Assembly (NCBI GenBank): GCA_016716265.1 | Contig: JADJWQ010000006.1 | Location: forward strand, 3,871,501 to 3,935,500 | Source of the DNA: Planctomycetota bacterium | GTDB lineage: Bacteria > Planctomycetota > UBA1135 > UBA2386 | Direction of reading: 5' to 3' | Length of the DNA stretch: 64,000 nt | Part shown: positions 41,197 to 50,388 of the stretch, piece by piece | Layout of the letters: the number at the start of each line of letters is the position of its first letter | How positions within the stretch are numbered: position 1 is the first letter of the stretch | Program-made: the position numbers and the translations under genes | The notes under the pieces: generated by a model | What the model was told of the DNA's origin: nothing | The model's input: the letters and a program-made list of their open reading frames with translations, nothing else | Database searches by the model: none

Positions 41197-43038
41197 TCAG
41201 TCCAGGGCGAACGCGGCGAGGTACTTCTCGCGGTCGACGTGGGTCAGCTCCGCGCGCTGCGCGGAGCGGAGGATCACGAAGTTCTCGAGGACCAGCACGT
41301 CCATCTCCGTGCCGAGGAAGCAGCGCAGCGCGTCCTGCGGCGAGCAGACGATCGGCTCACCGCGGATGTTGAAGCTGGTGTTGATCAACACCGGCGTCCC
41401 GGTGCGCCGCTCGAACTCCTGCAGCAACCTGGCGAGCCGCGGGTTGCGGTGCTCGTCGACGGTCTGCAGGCGCGCCGAGTAGTCGACGTGCGTGATCGCC
41501 GGCACGTCCGAGCGGAGCTGCTTCAGCTTGTCGAGCCCGAAGCGGCCGGCTTCGACCGACTTGCGTCGCTCCTCGCGCACCGGGGCGACCAGCAGCATGT
41601 ACGGGCTCTCCTGGTCCTCGCGGATCTCGAAGTACTGGTGCGCGCGGTCCCGCAGCACGATCGGCGCGAACGGCCGGAACGACTCGCGGAACTTGATCTT
41701 CAGGTTCATCACGCTCTGCATCTTCGGCGAGCGGGCGTCGCCGATGATGCTGCGGGCGCCGAGCGCGCGCGGGCCGAACTCCATGTGACCCTGGAACCAC
41801 CCGATCACGTTCTCGTCGGCGATCAGCTGGGCGACGCGCTCGCACAGCGCGCCCTCGTCCGTGAGCTCCTCGTAGACGACGCCCTTCTCCTCCAGCACCG
41901 CGAGGATCTCGTCCCGCGTGTAGGCGGGACCGAGCAGGCTCGCGCGCTGATGGTCGAGCGTCGCGGTGCCCGTCCGCGGGTTGTTCATGAGCTGGTACCA
42001 GACCAGCAATGCGGCGCCGAGCGCGCCGCCCGCGTCGCCGGCGGCCGGCTGGATCCAGATGCTCTCGAAGGGTCCTTCGCGCAGGATGCGACCATTGCCC
42101 ACGCAATTGAGGGCGACACCGCCCGCGAGGCACAGGTTGCGCTTGCCGGTGACCTCGTGTGCATAGCGCACCGTGCGCATCACGACCTCCTCGGTGACCT
42201 TCTGGACCGAGGCCGCGACATCCATGTAGAACTGCGTCAGCTCCGTCTCCGGCGACCGCGGCGGTGCGCCGAACAGCGCATGGAAGCGCGTGCTCGTCAT
42301 ACGCAGGCCCTGCGCGTACTGGAAGTAGCGCATGTCGAGCCGGTAGCTGCCGTCGTCGCGCAGGTCGATCAGGTTGTCGAGGATCAGATCGACGTATTTG
42401 GGCTCTCCGTACGGAGCCAGCCCCATCAGTTTGTATTCGCCCGAGTTGACCTTGAACCCGCAATAGTAGGTGAAGGCCGAGTACAGCAGACCGAGCGAAT
42501 GGGGGAAGCGGATGTCCTTCAGCATCCGGATCCGGTTGCCCTCGCCGACCGCGACGCTGGTCGTCACCCACTCGCCGACGCCGTCCATCGTCACGATCGC
42601 GGCCTCGTCGTACGGCGACGGGAAGAACGCGCTCGCGGCGTGGCTCTCATGGTGTTCGGGGAACACGAAGCGGTGCTTCGGGCGCCCGCCGAGCTCGCGG
42701 CGCAGGATCCGCGGCACGTGCAGCTTGTCGCCGAGCCACAGCGGCAGGAACTTGGCGAACGACGAGAAGCCCGCGGGCGCGTAGGCCAGGTAGGTCTCCA
42801 GCAGCCGGTCGAACTTCAGCAGCGGCTTGTCATAGAAGGTGACGAAGTCGATGTCCGCGATCCCGACGCCGGCCTGCTCGAGACAGTAGGCGACCGCGTG
42901 CGACGGGAAGTCGGCGTCGTGCTTCTTGCGGGTGAAGCGCTCCTCCTGGGCCGCCGCGACGATCTCGCCGTCGCGCAGGAGAGCGGCCGCGGAGTCGTGG
43001 TAGAAGGCGGAGATGCCGAGGATGTAGTTGGCGGCCAT
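41197..43038 (-). CDS. NodU/CmcH-family carbamoyltransferase
   Basis: 613 residues from ATG 43038, beginning AANYILGISAFYHDSAAALLRDG. The N-terminal Kae1-like half has the metal-binding 'PEHHESHAASAFFPSPYDEAAIVTMDGVGEW' region (near residue 128) and 'FTYYCGFKVNSGEYKLMGLAPYG'. The C-terminal half resembles YrdC-type domains: 'GWFQGHMEFGPRALGARSIIGDAR' (about residue 420), 'FRESFRPFAPIVL' and 'TSFNIRGEPIVCSP'. These enzymes transfer carbamoyl groups from carbamoyl phosphate to hydroxyls of sugars or other acceptors. Substrate unknown. It leads the SxtJ/DUF5989 trio and faces an SGNH hydrolase across the 43039-43379 region. Confidence 0.92.
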   Translation of the reverse strand: MAANYILGISAFYHDSAAALLRDGEIVAAAQEERFTRKKHDADFPSHAVAYCLEQAGVGIADIDFVTFYDKPLLKFDRLLETYLAYAPAGFSSFAKFLPLWLGDKLHVPRILRRELGGRPKHRFVFPEHHESHAASAFFPSPYDEAAIVTMDGVGEWVTTSVAVGEGNRIRMLKDIRFPHSLGLLYSAFTYYCGFKVNSGEYKLMGLAPYGEPKYVDLILDNLIDLRDDGSYRLDMRYFQYAQGLRMTSTRFHALFGAPPRSPETELTQFYMDVAASVQKVTEEVVMRTVRYAHEVTGKRNLCLAGGVALNCVGNGRILREGPFESIWIQPAAGDAGGALGAALLVWYQLMNNPRTGTATLDHQRASLLGPAYTRDEILAVLEEKGVVYEELTDEGALCERVAQLIADENVIGWFQGHMEFGPRALGARSIIGDARSPKMQSVMNLKIKFRESFRPFAPIVLRDRAHQYFEIREDQESPYMLLVAPVREERRKSVEAGRFGLDKLKQLRSDVPAITHVDYSARLQTVDEHRNPRLARLLQEFERRTGTPVLINTSFNIRGEPIVCSPQDALRCFLGTEMDVLVLENFVILRSAQRAELTHVDREKYLAAFALD

Positions 43039-43379
43039 GTTCGGTGGCGGTGGTTCGCCGCGGGATCCGAGGCCCACGGCGTCGCGGTCGGACCGGCGTC
43101 GGGTCCCAGCAGTCTCGAGTCCGGTCCGCGCAGGATCCGGTCTGCATCGGCGCCCCACGATCGGCCGATGCGACGGAGCACCGGTGCGCGGAAGCACCGA
43201 CACCACGTAGCACCGACGCCACGGAGCACCGCTGTCGCGGAGTGCGGAAACGACGGCTCGACCCGGTTCACCCAGGGTGACGGACGGCCGACGAAGAGTA
43301 GATCGGCTCGCCGGCCCCGTGGGAAAAACCCGGACCGGGAGTGATACCATCCCCCGGCCTTTCCACAAGGCAAGCCGTC
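43039..43379. other. Divergent intergenic region (341 bp) with repeat array
   Basis: The region divides the carbamoyltransferase and SGNH starts. It contains the 16-bp repeat array at 43161-43256 and no reading frame I could support. The promoters of both genes should lie here, but the high GC content hides clear -35/-10 pairs. Confidence 0.6.
43161..43256. repeat. 16-bp direct-repeat array in a divergent promoter region
   Basis: The core AGCACCG recurs at 43177, 43193, 43209 and 43225, exactly 16 bases apart, with unit consensus AGCACCGNYGYCRCGG. Weaker units in phase extend to 43161 and 43241. Sixteen bases is close to one and a half turns of DNA. Confidence 0.75.
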
Positions 43380-44576
43380 GTGAAGTCCACGATCCTCCGC
43401 CTCGCGCTGCTGATCGGCAGCACCGCCGTCTTCGTTCTGCTCGCGGAGCTGATCTACCGCGCGGTCGCGACCGGGATGGCGGGCGAGGGGGACCTGCACC
43501 TGCGCTACACCGTTCACTACGAGGACGACGACGGCCACGTCTACCGGGACCAGGCCGAAGGCGCGCAGGCCGGCCTCGTCGTGCCCGAGCTCAGCGGCCC
43601 GCGCCCCACGTTCCGCTTCGCTCCGGACGTGCGGTTCTACATCTGCTACCGGGGGCTCGACCACGCCGCGCGCGGCGCCGAGTTCGACCGCACCGGGAAC
43701 GACGACAGTCTCTGCGTCGCCTGCCAGACCAACTCGCTCGGCATGCGCGAGCGCGAGGAGGTCTGCGGGCCGAAGCCGCCCGGCGAGCGCCGGATCCTCT
43801 GCGTCGGCGACTCGTTCACGTTCGGCTGGGGCGTGCGCGTCGAGCGCGCGTGGCCGCGCCTCGTCGAGGGGATGCTGCGCCGCGACGTCGACGACGGTGT
43901 GCGCACCGTGAACGCCGGCGCCGCGGGCACGATGTTCGTCGACGAATACCGGGCCGCGCTGGAGAAGCGCTTCTACGTGGTGCAGCCGGACATCGTGCTC
44001 GTCACGCTCTGCCTCAACGACCTGCTGCCGACCTCGCACGCGCTCGCGCACCAACGGCCGACGCCGTGGCTGATCCGGCACTCGATGCTCGCCCGCGCGC
44101 TGCTGCAGCGCTACGCGATGCAGTCGGCCCTGACGATCGATCCCGACCGCGATCTCGTGCAGGAGCTGCTCGACATCCCGGCCGACTCGCCTTGGTACCA
44201 GGCCGTGACCTGGCTGCAGGGCAACCGGGTCGGGCGCGCCGAGCTGTGGCCCGGCGGTGGTCCGCAGCGCGAGCTCCGCGCGATGCGCGACTGGTGCCGC
44301 GAGCGCGGGGTGACCTTCGCGGTCGCGATCTGGCCGCACTTCCAGGGCCTCGGACCCGACGAGCACTACCCGTTCGAGAAGATCCACCGGCTGGCCGGCG
44401 CGTTCTGCGCTGCCGAGAGCATCCCGTTCCTCGACCTGCTGCCGTCGTTCCAGGGCGCGGCGCCGACCGAGGAGCTGTGGGTCTCGCCCGCCGACTACCA
44501 CGGCAACCAGCGCGCGCAGGCGCTCGCGGCACCGGCGATCGCCACGTTCCTCGCGCGGCTCCTCCGCTCGGAGTGA
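43380..44576 (+). CDS. Membrane-anchored SGNH hydrolase
   Basis: 398 residues from GTG 43380, preceded by AAGG; an upstream in-frame GTG at 43341 would add 13 residues without a hydrophobic lead. The N-terminal helix 'STILRLALLIGSTAVFVLLAELIY' anchors the protein. Block I 'CVGDSFTFGWGV' (Ser about residue 144), block III-like 'TLCLNDLLP' (Asn-Asp) and the C-terminal 'SPADYHGNQRAQAL' (Asp-x-x-His-type) match SGNH esterases and acyl- or carbohydrate-modifying enzymes. Cysteines near residues 85-115 (CYRG, CVAC) could form disulfides. It would act outside the cytoplasm. Its divergence from the carbamoyltransferase suggests a shared glycan-modification task. Confidence 0.87.
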   Translation: MKSTILRLALLIGSTAVFVLLAELIYRAVATGMAGEGDLHLRYTVHYEDDDGHVYRDQAEGAQAGLVVPELSGPRPTFRFAPDVRFYICYRGLDHAARGAEFDRTGNDDSLCVACQTNSLGMREREEVCGPKPPGERRILCVGDSFTFGWGVRVERAWPRLVEGMLRRDVDDGVRTVNAGAAGTMFVDEYRAALEKRFYVVQPDIVLVTLCLNDLLPTSHALAHQRPTPWLIRHSMLARALLQRYAMQSALTIDPDRDLVQELLDIPADSPWYQAVTWLQGNRVGRAELWPGGGPQRELRAMRDWCRERGVTFAVAIWPHFQGLGPDEHYPFEKIHRLAGAFCAAESIPFLDLLPSFQGAAPTEELWVSPADYHGNQRAQALAAPAIATFLARLLRSE

Positions 44577-44959
44577 CGGCCGCACCCCGGCGCGATCCTC
44601 GGTGAGACCGATGCTCGGCGGGGCGCCGATCCCGACGCGATGCGCCCCCGCGGGCCCGGAGACTCACGATTCCTCGCCGCCACAAGTCCCTTGCTATCGG
44701 CTACTTCGATGAAATGGCGATTTTCTGCCGACTCTGAAATTGAACCGGAAGGGTCGATCTTGTAGCACGACTCCGCCCCCGGCTCCGGGTAGTCCCCTGT
44801 CCGCCGCGCTGCTCCATCCCTGGGTGCGGCAAGGCTTTGTGCGGATCGATCCCCCTAGGAGCCTCCCCCCTCCCCGCCGGTTGCACCCGGGCTCCGTCGC
44901 AGGGTCGGCCGGCCCCACCGACCCGGCCGAGGTCCCTCGCTTCGCCGAGAGGTTGTGCC
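44577..44959. other. Intergenic region (383 bp) upstream of the respiratory operon
   Basis: No gene was supported. The stretch at 44690-44770 is markedly richer in A+T than its surroundings and contains the promoter candidate at 44740-44768. The GC-rich part after it (44780-44950) would be a long leader of the act/cox transcript. Confidence 0.55.
44740..44768 (+). promoter_or_regulatory. Promoter candidate for the act/cox operon
   Basis: TTGAAC (44740-44745) and TAGCAC (44763-44768) are 17 bases apart in the AT-rich part of the gap. The -10 match is weak, and the leader to the TTG start at 44960 would be about 190 bases. Confidence 0.3.
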
Positions 44960-45688
44960 TTGAGCGTCATCTTCCCCAAGTGGACCAACCACCTGCCGAC
45001 CATCGCGGCGGCCGCCGTCGTCCTCGGCGGTCTGTCCGTCGTGGGAATCGTCAGCTACTGGTTCTCGCCGCGCCACACGGACGTCGGCTACGCGCCCCCG
45101 CAGCCCGTCAAGTACAGCCACAAGCTGCACGCCGGTCTGATGGGGATGGACTGTCGCTACTGCCACACCGACGTCGAGGTCGGACCGCACGCGAACGTGC
45201 CGACCACCGAGGTCTGCATGAACTGCCACAAGGGCGTGCGCACCGACAGCCTCGAGGTGCAGAAGATCGCGCAGGCCCATGAGGCGAGCGAGCCGCTGCA
45301 CTGGCAGAAGGTCCACCTGCTGCCCGACTACGCCTACTTCCACCATGGCGTCCACGTGAACGCGGGCGTCGGCTGCCAGTCGTGCCACGGCCGCATGGAC
45401 GAGATGGAGGTCGTCCGGCAGGTCGAGCCGCTGAACATGGGCTGGTGCCTCGAGTGCCACCGGCAGCCCGAGGCGCACATCCGCCCGATCGCCCGCTTCG
45501 CGAAGCTCGAGCCCGAGTTGTTCGAGCGCGCGGTGGCGGCCGGCACGCCCGAGGGCGAGTTGCCGGCCCCCGCGCAGGTCACGCAGATGGGCTGGTCACC
45601 GAGCCTCGAGAGCATCGCGCTCGCGCGGCGGCTCCGCGACACCGGCACCATCAATCCCCCCGAACACTGCTCCGCCTGCCACCGATGA
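44960..45688 (+). CDS. actA: Alternative complex III subunit A, pentahaem cytochrome c
   Basis: 242 residues. The start is TTG 44960 with GAGAGG seven bases upstream; upstream in-frame starts would add an unlikely Pro/Arg-rich stretch. An N-terminal helix (LPTIAAAAVVLGGLSVVGIVSYWF) anchors the protein with the bulk in the periplasm. Five C-x-x-C-H haem-c motifs are present: CRYCH (~65), CMNCH (~85), CQSCH (~138), CLECH (~163) and CSACH (~236). In alternative complex III, ActA carries electrons from the iron-sulfur subunit ActB toward the mono-haem partner. Gene order actA-B-C-D-E-F is complete downstream. The gene overlaps actB by ATGA. Confidence 0.93.
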   Translation: MSVIFPKWTNHLPTIAAAAVVLGGLSVVGIVSYWFSPRHTDVGYAPPQPVKYSHKLHAGLMGMDCRYCHTDVEVGPHANVPTTEVCMNCHKGVRTDSLEVQKIAQAHEASEPLHWQKVHLLPDYAYFHHGVHVNAGVGCQSCHGRMDEMEVVRQVEPLNMGWCLECHRQPEAHIRPIARFAKLEPELFERAVAAGTPEGELPAPAQVTQMGWSPSLESIALARRLRDTGTINPPEHCSACHR

Positions 45689-48600
45689 CCGACCTGCACG
45701 TCTCCCGGACCCAGCCGACCCCGGCCGGCTCGGCGCCCGCCGAGAAGCGCTACTGGCGGAGCTTCGACGACCTGGCGCGCACGCCCGAGTTCGTCGAGGC
45801 CCTGTCACGCGAGTTCCCCGAGGGCGCAGCGGAGCACTCCGGCCTCGCCGACCCGGTGTCCCGCCGCAAGTTCCTCGGCGTCGTCGCCGCCGGCGTCGCG
45901 CTGGCGGGCATGACCTCGTGCCGCAAGCCCGGGCGCGAGATCCTGCCCTACACGCATCGGCCCGAGGGACTGATCCCCGGCCTGCCGCAGCACTACGCGT
46001 CGGTCCACGCCCGCCACGGCTACGGCATCGGCACGTTGGTGCGCAGCCACACCGGCCGTCCGACCAAGGTCGAGGGCAACCGCGACCACCCGGGCTCGCT
46101 CGGCGGCACCGACTCGTTCATGCAGGCCGAGCTGCTCCAGCTCTACGACCCGGCGCGCTCGCAGCACGTGCTGCACCGCGGCGATGCCGGGCTCGGTGGT
46201 GCTGGCCCCGTCGATGCGGGCCATGGAGGTGGCGACGGTCACGGTGGCTCGGGGCACGGCGAGCCCGGCGCCGAGCCGCAGGGCCACAGCGTCGCCGAGC
46301 TGCTCGCCGAGTGGGGGCCGAAGGTGCGCGAACTCGCGGCGTCCGACGAGGGCGCGGGCGTCCGCGTGCTGATGCCGCCGACCTCGTCGCCGACGATGGC
46401 GCGTCTGCTCGACCAGCTCGCCGCGGCCCTGCCGAAGGCGAAGGTGGTCCGCTACACGCCGCTCGACCGCGACGCCGTGCTCGACGGCGCGAAGCTCGCG
46501 ACGGGCCGCGACGTCGACGCGCAGTACGACTTCGGCAAGGCGAAGGTCGTCGCCTCGTTCGATGCCGACTTCCTCGGCCTCGACGCGCCGACGCTCGCCT
46601 GGACGCGCAGCTGGGCCGACAGCCAGCGCGTCCGAAAGCCCGGTGACGTGCCGGCGCGGCTCTACGTCGCCGAGAGCTGCCACACGGTCACCGGCAGCAA
46701 CGCCGATCATCGCTTCCCGCTGAGCGACGGCGAGATCGCCGACGCGGTGTTCGCGCTCGCCGTGGCCCTCGACGCCGGCGGTCCGGAGGTCAAGGCGGCG
46801 GTCGCGGCACGCGGCGGGCAGTCGCCCAGGTTCGTCGGCGAGCTCGCTGCCGACCTGCGCGCGAACCGCGGTGCCGCGCTCGTCGTCGTCGGGCCGCGTC
46901 AGCCGGCTGCCGTGCACGCCTGCGCGCACGCGATCAACCTCGCGCTGGGCGCCGCTGCGCCGAGCGGTCCGCTGTCGTTCACCGACACCCCGACGGGCCT
47001 GCGCGCCCACTGTCGCGAGGAGCTCCGCCAACTCGTCAACGACCTGCGCAAGGGCGCGGTCAAGGCGCTGATCGTGCTCGGCGGCAATCCCGTCTACGAC
47101 GCGCCGGCCGACCTGGGCTTCGCGCAGCTCTACAAGACGCTGTCGCGCGACGGCACGACGATCCACCTCGGGCTGCACGTCGACGAGACCGCGCAGGTGT
47201 CGACCTGGCACGTGCCGCTCGCCCACGAGCTCGAGAGCTGGGGCGACCTGCTCGCCTACGACGGCACCGCCGCGATCTGCCAGCCGCTGATCAGCCCGCT
47301 CTACCCGGCGGCGCGGTCGCCGCTCGAGCTGCTCGCCGCGCTGATCGAGCACCCCGAGACCGAGGGCTACGCGCTCGTCCAGGAGACCTGGCGGGACAGC
47401 CCGGTCCGCTCCGGTACTCCGTTCGAGGACCTGTGGCGGTCGGGCCTCACCAAGGGCGTGATCGCCGGCACTGCCGCCGCGCGCGTCGAGGTCTCGCTGC
47501 GCGCGATCGAGCTTGCGGCGGCGATCTCGGCGACGCCGGTCGTCGGCGCGCCGACGGCAGCCTCCCTGGAGATCGGCTTCCGAGCCTCCCCCAACGTGTT
47601 CGACGGCCGCTACGCCAACAACGCGTGGATGCAGGAGCAGCCGTCGCCGCTCGAGAAGCTCACCTGGGACAACGCCGCGCTGATGAGCCGCGCGACCGCG
47701 GAGACCCTCGGCGTCTTCAACGACGACGTCGTCGAGCTGACGCTCGACGGACGCACGGTGCAGGCGCCGGTGTGGATCCAGCCCGGTCACGCCCCCTTCG
47801 CGATCACGCTGACGATCGGCTACGGCCGCCGGCTCCCGGCCGACTGCGAGGTCGCGGCCGAGCGTGGCTACGACGCCTGCGCCCTGCGGTCGTCGTCCGC
47901 GTGGTCGTTCGGCCGCGGCGCGACGCTGAAGCGCACCGGCGAGACGTGGACGCTGGCGTCGACGCAGGACCACGGCGTGATGGAGGGTCGGCCGCTGGTG
48001 CGCGAGGCGACGGTCGAGGAGTTCCGCGCCCGGCCCGACTTCGCCAAGCAGGCCTCGCCCGCCGCGCAGACCGCGGCGCTCGAGGGCGGCTCGGAGACCG
48101 ACCTGCTGAAGTCGCTGTGGACCGAGCGCGACTACAGCACCGGCCATCAGTGGGGCATGGTGATCGACCTGAACACCTGCACCGGCTGTGGCGCCTGCGT
48201 GACCGCCTGCGTCGCCGAGAACAACATCCCGATGGTGGGCAAGGAGCAGGTGCTCCGCGGTCGCGAGATGCACTGGAACCGCATCGACCGCTACTTCACG
48301 GGCGAGGCGACCCAGGACGGCGTCCCGCTCGATGCGGAGCCGCGCGTCATGCACCAGATGGTGCCGTGCATGCAGTGCGAGAACGCGCCGTGCGAGTCGG
48401 TGTGCCCGGTCGGCGCGACCATGCACAGCCCGGATGGGCTGAACGACATGGCCTACAACCGCTGCATCGGGACGCGCTACTGCAACAACAACTGTCCGTT
48501 CAAGGTGCGCCGGTTCAACTGGTTCAACTTCCACAAGAACCTCGCGCCGACGACCAAGCTGCAGTTCAACCCGGACGTCACCATCCGCCACCGCGGCGTG

Positions 48601-48918
48601 ATGGAGAAGTGCACCTACTGCACCCAGCGCATCAATGGCGCCCGCTTCCAGGCGAAGCTCGCGGGACGCACCCTCCGCGACGGCGACATCGTCACGGCTT
48701 GCGAGCAGGCGTGCCCTGCGCAGGCGATCGTGTTCGGTGACATCAATGACCCGCAGTCGCGAGTGACGCAGCTGCGCGGCAACACCGACCGCGCGACCGA
48801 GACGAACGTCGCGGTCGACGGTTCGCCGCTGAACTACGCGATGCTGTCCGAATACAACCTCAAGCCGCGGACCAGCTACCTCGCGAAGGTCCGGAACCCG
48901 AACCCGAAGCTGAGCTGA
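45685..48918 (+). CDS. actB: Alternative complex III subunit B, molybdopterin-fold/Fe-S protein
   Basis: 1077 residues. A twin-arginine signal (SRRKFLGVVAAGVALAGMTSC, about residue 58) shows folded export, as in other ActB. Residues ~80-780 form a molybdopterin-oxidoreductase-like domain; ActB proteins keep this fold without the cofactor. The C-terminal ferredoxin-type part has four cysteine clusters: CTGCGAC (~831), CMQC...C (~895), C...CNNNCP (~926) and CTYC...CEQACP (~975-1005), for three 4Fe-4S and one 3Fe-4S centre. A Gly/His-rich insert (about residues 160-202, H-G-G-G-D-G-H-G-G-S-G-H-G-type) is unusual. It links ActA to the quinol-oxidising membrane subunits. Confidence 0.94.
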   Translation: MTDLHVSRTQPTPAGSAPAEKRYWRSFDDLARTPEFVEALSREFPEGAAEHSGLADPVSRRKFLGVVAAGVALAGMTSCRKPGREILPYTHRPEGLIPGLPQHYASVHARHGYGIGTLVRSHTGRPTKVEGNRDHPGSLGGTDSFMQAELLQLYDPARSQHVLHRGDAGLGGAGPVDAGHGGGDGHGGSGHGEPGAEPQGHSVAELLAEWGPKVRELAASDEGAGVRVLMPPTSSPTMARLLDQLAAALPKAKVVRYTPLDRDAVLDGAKLATGRDVDAQYDFGKAKVVASFDADFLGLDAPTLAWTRSWADSQRVRKPGDVPARLYVAESCHTVTGSNADHRFPLSDGEIADAVFALAVALDAGGPEVKAAVAARGGQSPRFVGELAADLRANRGAALVVVGPRQPAAVHACAHAINLALGAAAPSGPLSFTDTPTGLRAHCREELRQLVNDLRKGAVKALIVLGGNPVYDAPADLGFAQLYKTLSRDGTTIHLGLHVDETAQVSTWHVPLAHELESWGDLLAYDGTAAICQPLISPLYPAARSPLELLAALIEHPETEGYALVQETWRDSPVRSGTPFEDLWRSGLTKGVIAGTAAARVEVSLRAIELAAAISATPVVGAPTAASLEIGFRASPNVFDGRYANNAWMQEQPSPLEKLTWDNAALMSRATAETLGVFNDDVVELTLDGRTVQAPVWIQPGHAPFAITLTIGYGRRLPADCEVAAERGYDACALRSSSAWSFGRGATLKRTGETWTLASTQDHGVMEGRPLVREATVEEFRARPDFAKQASPAAQTAALEGGSETDLLKSLWTERDYSTGHQWGMVIDLNTCTGCGACVTACVAENNIPMVGKEQVLRGREMHWNRIDRYFTGEATQDGVPLDAEPRVMHQMVPCMQCENAPCESVCPVGATMHSPDGLNDMAYNRCIGTRYCNNNCPFKVRRFNWFNFHKNLAPTTKLQFNPDVTIRHRGVMEKCTYCTQRINGARFQAKLAGRTLRDGDIVTACEQACPAQAIVFGDINDPQSRVTQLRGNTDRATETNVAVDGSPLNYAMLSEYNLKPRTSYLAKVRNPNPKLS

Positions 48919-48926
48919 GCTGACCG

Positions 48927-50387
48927 ATGACCACGATCACCGTCATCGACGAGGCGGAGAATCCGCTCCACCGCGCTCCCCTGGTGGAGAACGGGCGCAC
49001 GTTCGCCGAGGTGACCGACCTGGTCGCCCGGCCGGCGGAGCGGCGCACGCCGCCGAGCTGGTACATGGGGCTCGGCATCAGCATCGCGATCCTGCTGAAC
49101 CTGGGAGCCATGATCGGCTACCTGGTGTTCACCGGCGTCGGTGTGTGGGGCAACAACAGCCCGGTGGGATGGGGCTGGCCGATCGTGAACTTCGTGTTCT
49201 GGATCGGTATCGGCCACGCCGGCACCCTGATCTCGGCGATCCTCTTCCTGTTCCGACAGAAGTGGCGCACGTCGATCAATCGGGCCGCCGAGGCCATGAC
49301 CATCTTCGCGGTCATGGCGGCAGGCATCTTCCCGGCGATCCACGTCGGCCGCATCTGGGTCATCTACTGGGTGTTCCCGGTGCCGAACCAGATGGCGATG
49401 TGGCCGAACTTCAAGAGCCCGCTGCTCTGGGACGTGTTCGCGGTCAGCACCTACTTCACGGTGTCCGCGCTGTTCTGGTACGTCGGTCTGATTCCGGACC
49501 TCGCGACGTTCCGTGACCGTGCGGTGAAGACCGGCCGGATGATCGCCGCGCGCATCTATGGCCTGTTCGCGTTCGGGTGGCACGGCAGCAACCGCCACTG
49601 GCTGCACTACGAGAAGGCCTACCTGATCCTCGCCGGGCTGAGCACGCCGCTCGTGCTGTCGGTGCACTCGATCGTGTCGTTCGACTTCGCGGTCTCGCTG
49701 CTGCCCGGCTGGCACACGACGATCTTCCCGCCCTACTTCGTCGCGGGCGCGATCTTCTCCGGCTTCGGCATGGTGCTGACGCTGATGATCCCGGCCCGGT
49801 CGTGGCTCGGCCTGCGGGACCTCATCACGCTCAACCACCTCGACAACATCGCGAAGATCCTGCTGCTGACCGGCACGATGGTCGGCTACGCCTACTCGAT
49901 GGAGTTCTTCATCGCGTGGTACAGCGGGGTCGCCTACGAGAAGTACGCGTTCCTGAACCGCGCGTTCGGACCCTACTACTGGGCGTATTGGACGATGATC
50001 TTCTGCAACGTCGTCACGCCGCAGCTGTTCTGGTTCCGGAAGTGCCGGCGCACGCCCTGGATCCTGTTCACGGCGTCGATCTTCGTGAACATCGGCATGT
50101 GGTTCGAGCGCTTCGTGATCACCGTCACGTCGCTCCACCGCGACTTCCTGCCGTCGAGCTGGGACTACTTCACGCCGACGATCATCGACGTGCTGACCTA
50201 TCTCGGCAGCTTCGGCCTGTTCTTCACGATGTTCCTGCTGTTCTGCAAGTTCCTGCCGGTCATCGCGATCAGCGAGGTCAAGGGCGTCATGCCGGAGGCC
50301 AATCCGCACCACGGTGACACGCATCACGCTCCGGGCCAGCACGGCCACGCTGCGCAGGGCCACGTTGCGCAGGGGGGGGTGCACTGA
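48927..50387 (+). CDS. actC: Alternative complex III subunit C, NrfD-type quinol-oxidising membrane protein
   Basis: 486 residues with about ten membrane helices. It follows the NrfD/PsrC family: 'PSWYMGLGISIAILLNLGAMIGYLVF', 'FWIGIGHAGTLISAILFLFRQKWR', 'WHGSNRHWLHYEKAYLILAGLSTPLVLSVHSIVSFDFA' in pieces, and 'PAIHVGRIWVIYW'. Conserved His, Asp and Arg residues inside the membrane probably make the quinol site. The C-terminal tail is His-rich (HHGDTHHAPGQHGHAAQGH), which is uncommon for this family. It starts eight bases after the actB stop. It oxidises menaquinol or ubiquinol and passes electrons to ActB. Confidence 0.94.
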   Translation: MTTITVIDEAENPLHRAPLVENGRTFAEVTDLVARPAERRTPPSWYMGLGISIAILLNLGAMIGYLVFTGVGVWGNNSPVGWGWPIVNFVFWIGIGHAGTLISAILFLFRQKWRTSINRAAEAMTIFAVMAAGIFPAIHVGRIWVIYWVFPVPNQMAMWPNFKSPLLWDVFAVSTYFTVSALFWYVGLIPDLATFRDRAVKTGRMIAARIYGLFAFGWHGSNRHWLHYEKAYLILAGLSTPLVLSVHSIVSFDFAVSLLPGWHTTIFPPYFVAGAIFSGFGMVLTLMIPARSWLGLRDLITLNHLDNIAKILLLTGTMVGYAYSMEFFIAWYSGVAYEKYAFLNRAFGPYYWAYWTMIFCNVVTPQLFWFRKCRRTPWILFTASIFVNIGMWFERFVITVTSLHRDFLPSSWDYFTPTIIDVLTYLGSFGLFFTMFLLFCKFLPVIAISEVKGVMPEANPHHGDTHHAPGQHGHAAQGHVAQGGVH

Positions 50388-50388
50388 C

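Noticed and set aside
40491..44576. Saxitoxin-type biosynthesis because of the sxtI/sxtJ-like names
   Set aside because: No SxtA polyketide synthase or other toxin genes are present, and these families are widespread in non-toxic bacteria.
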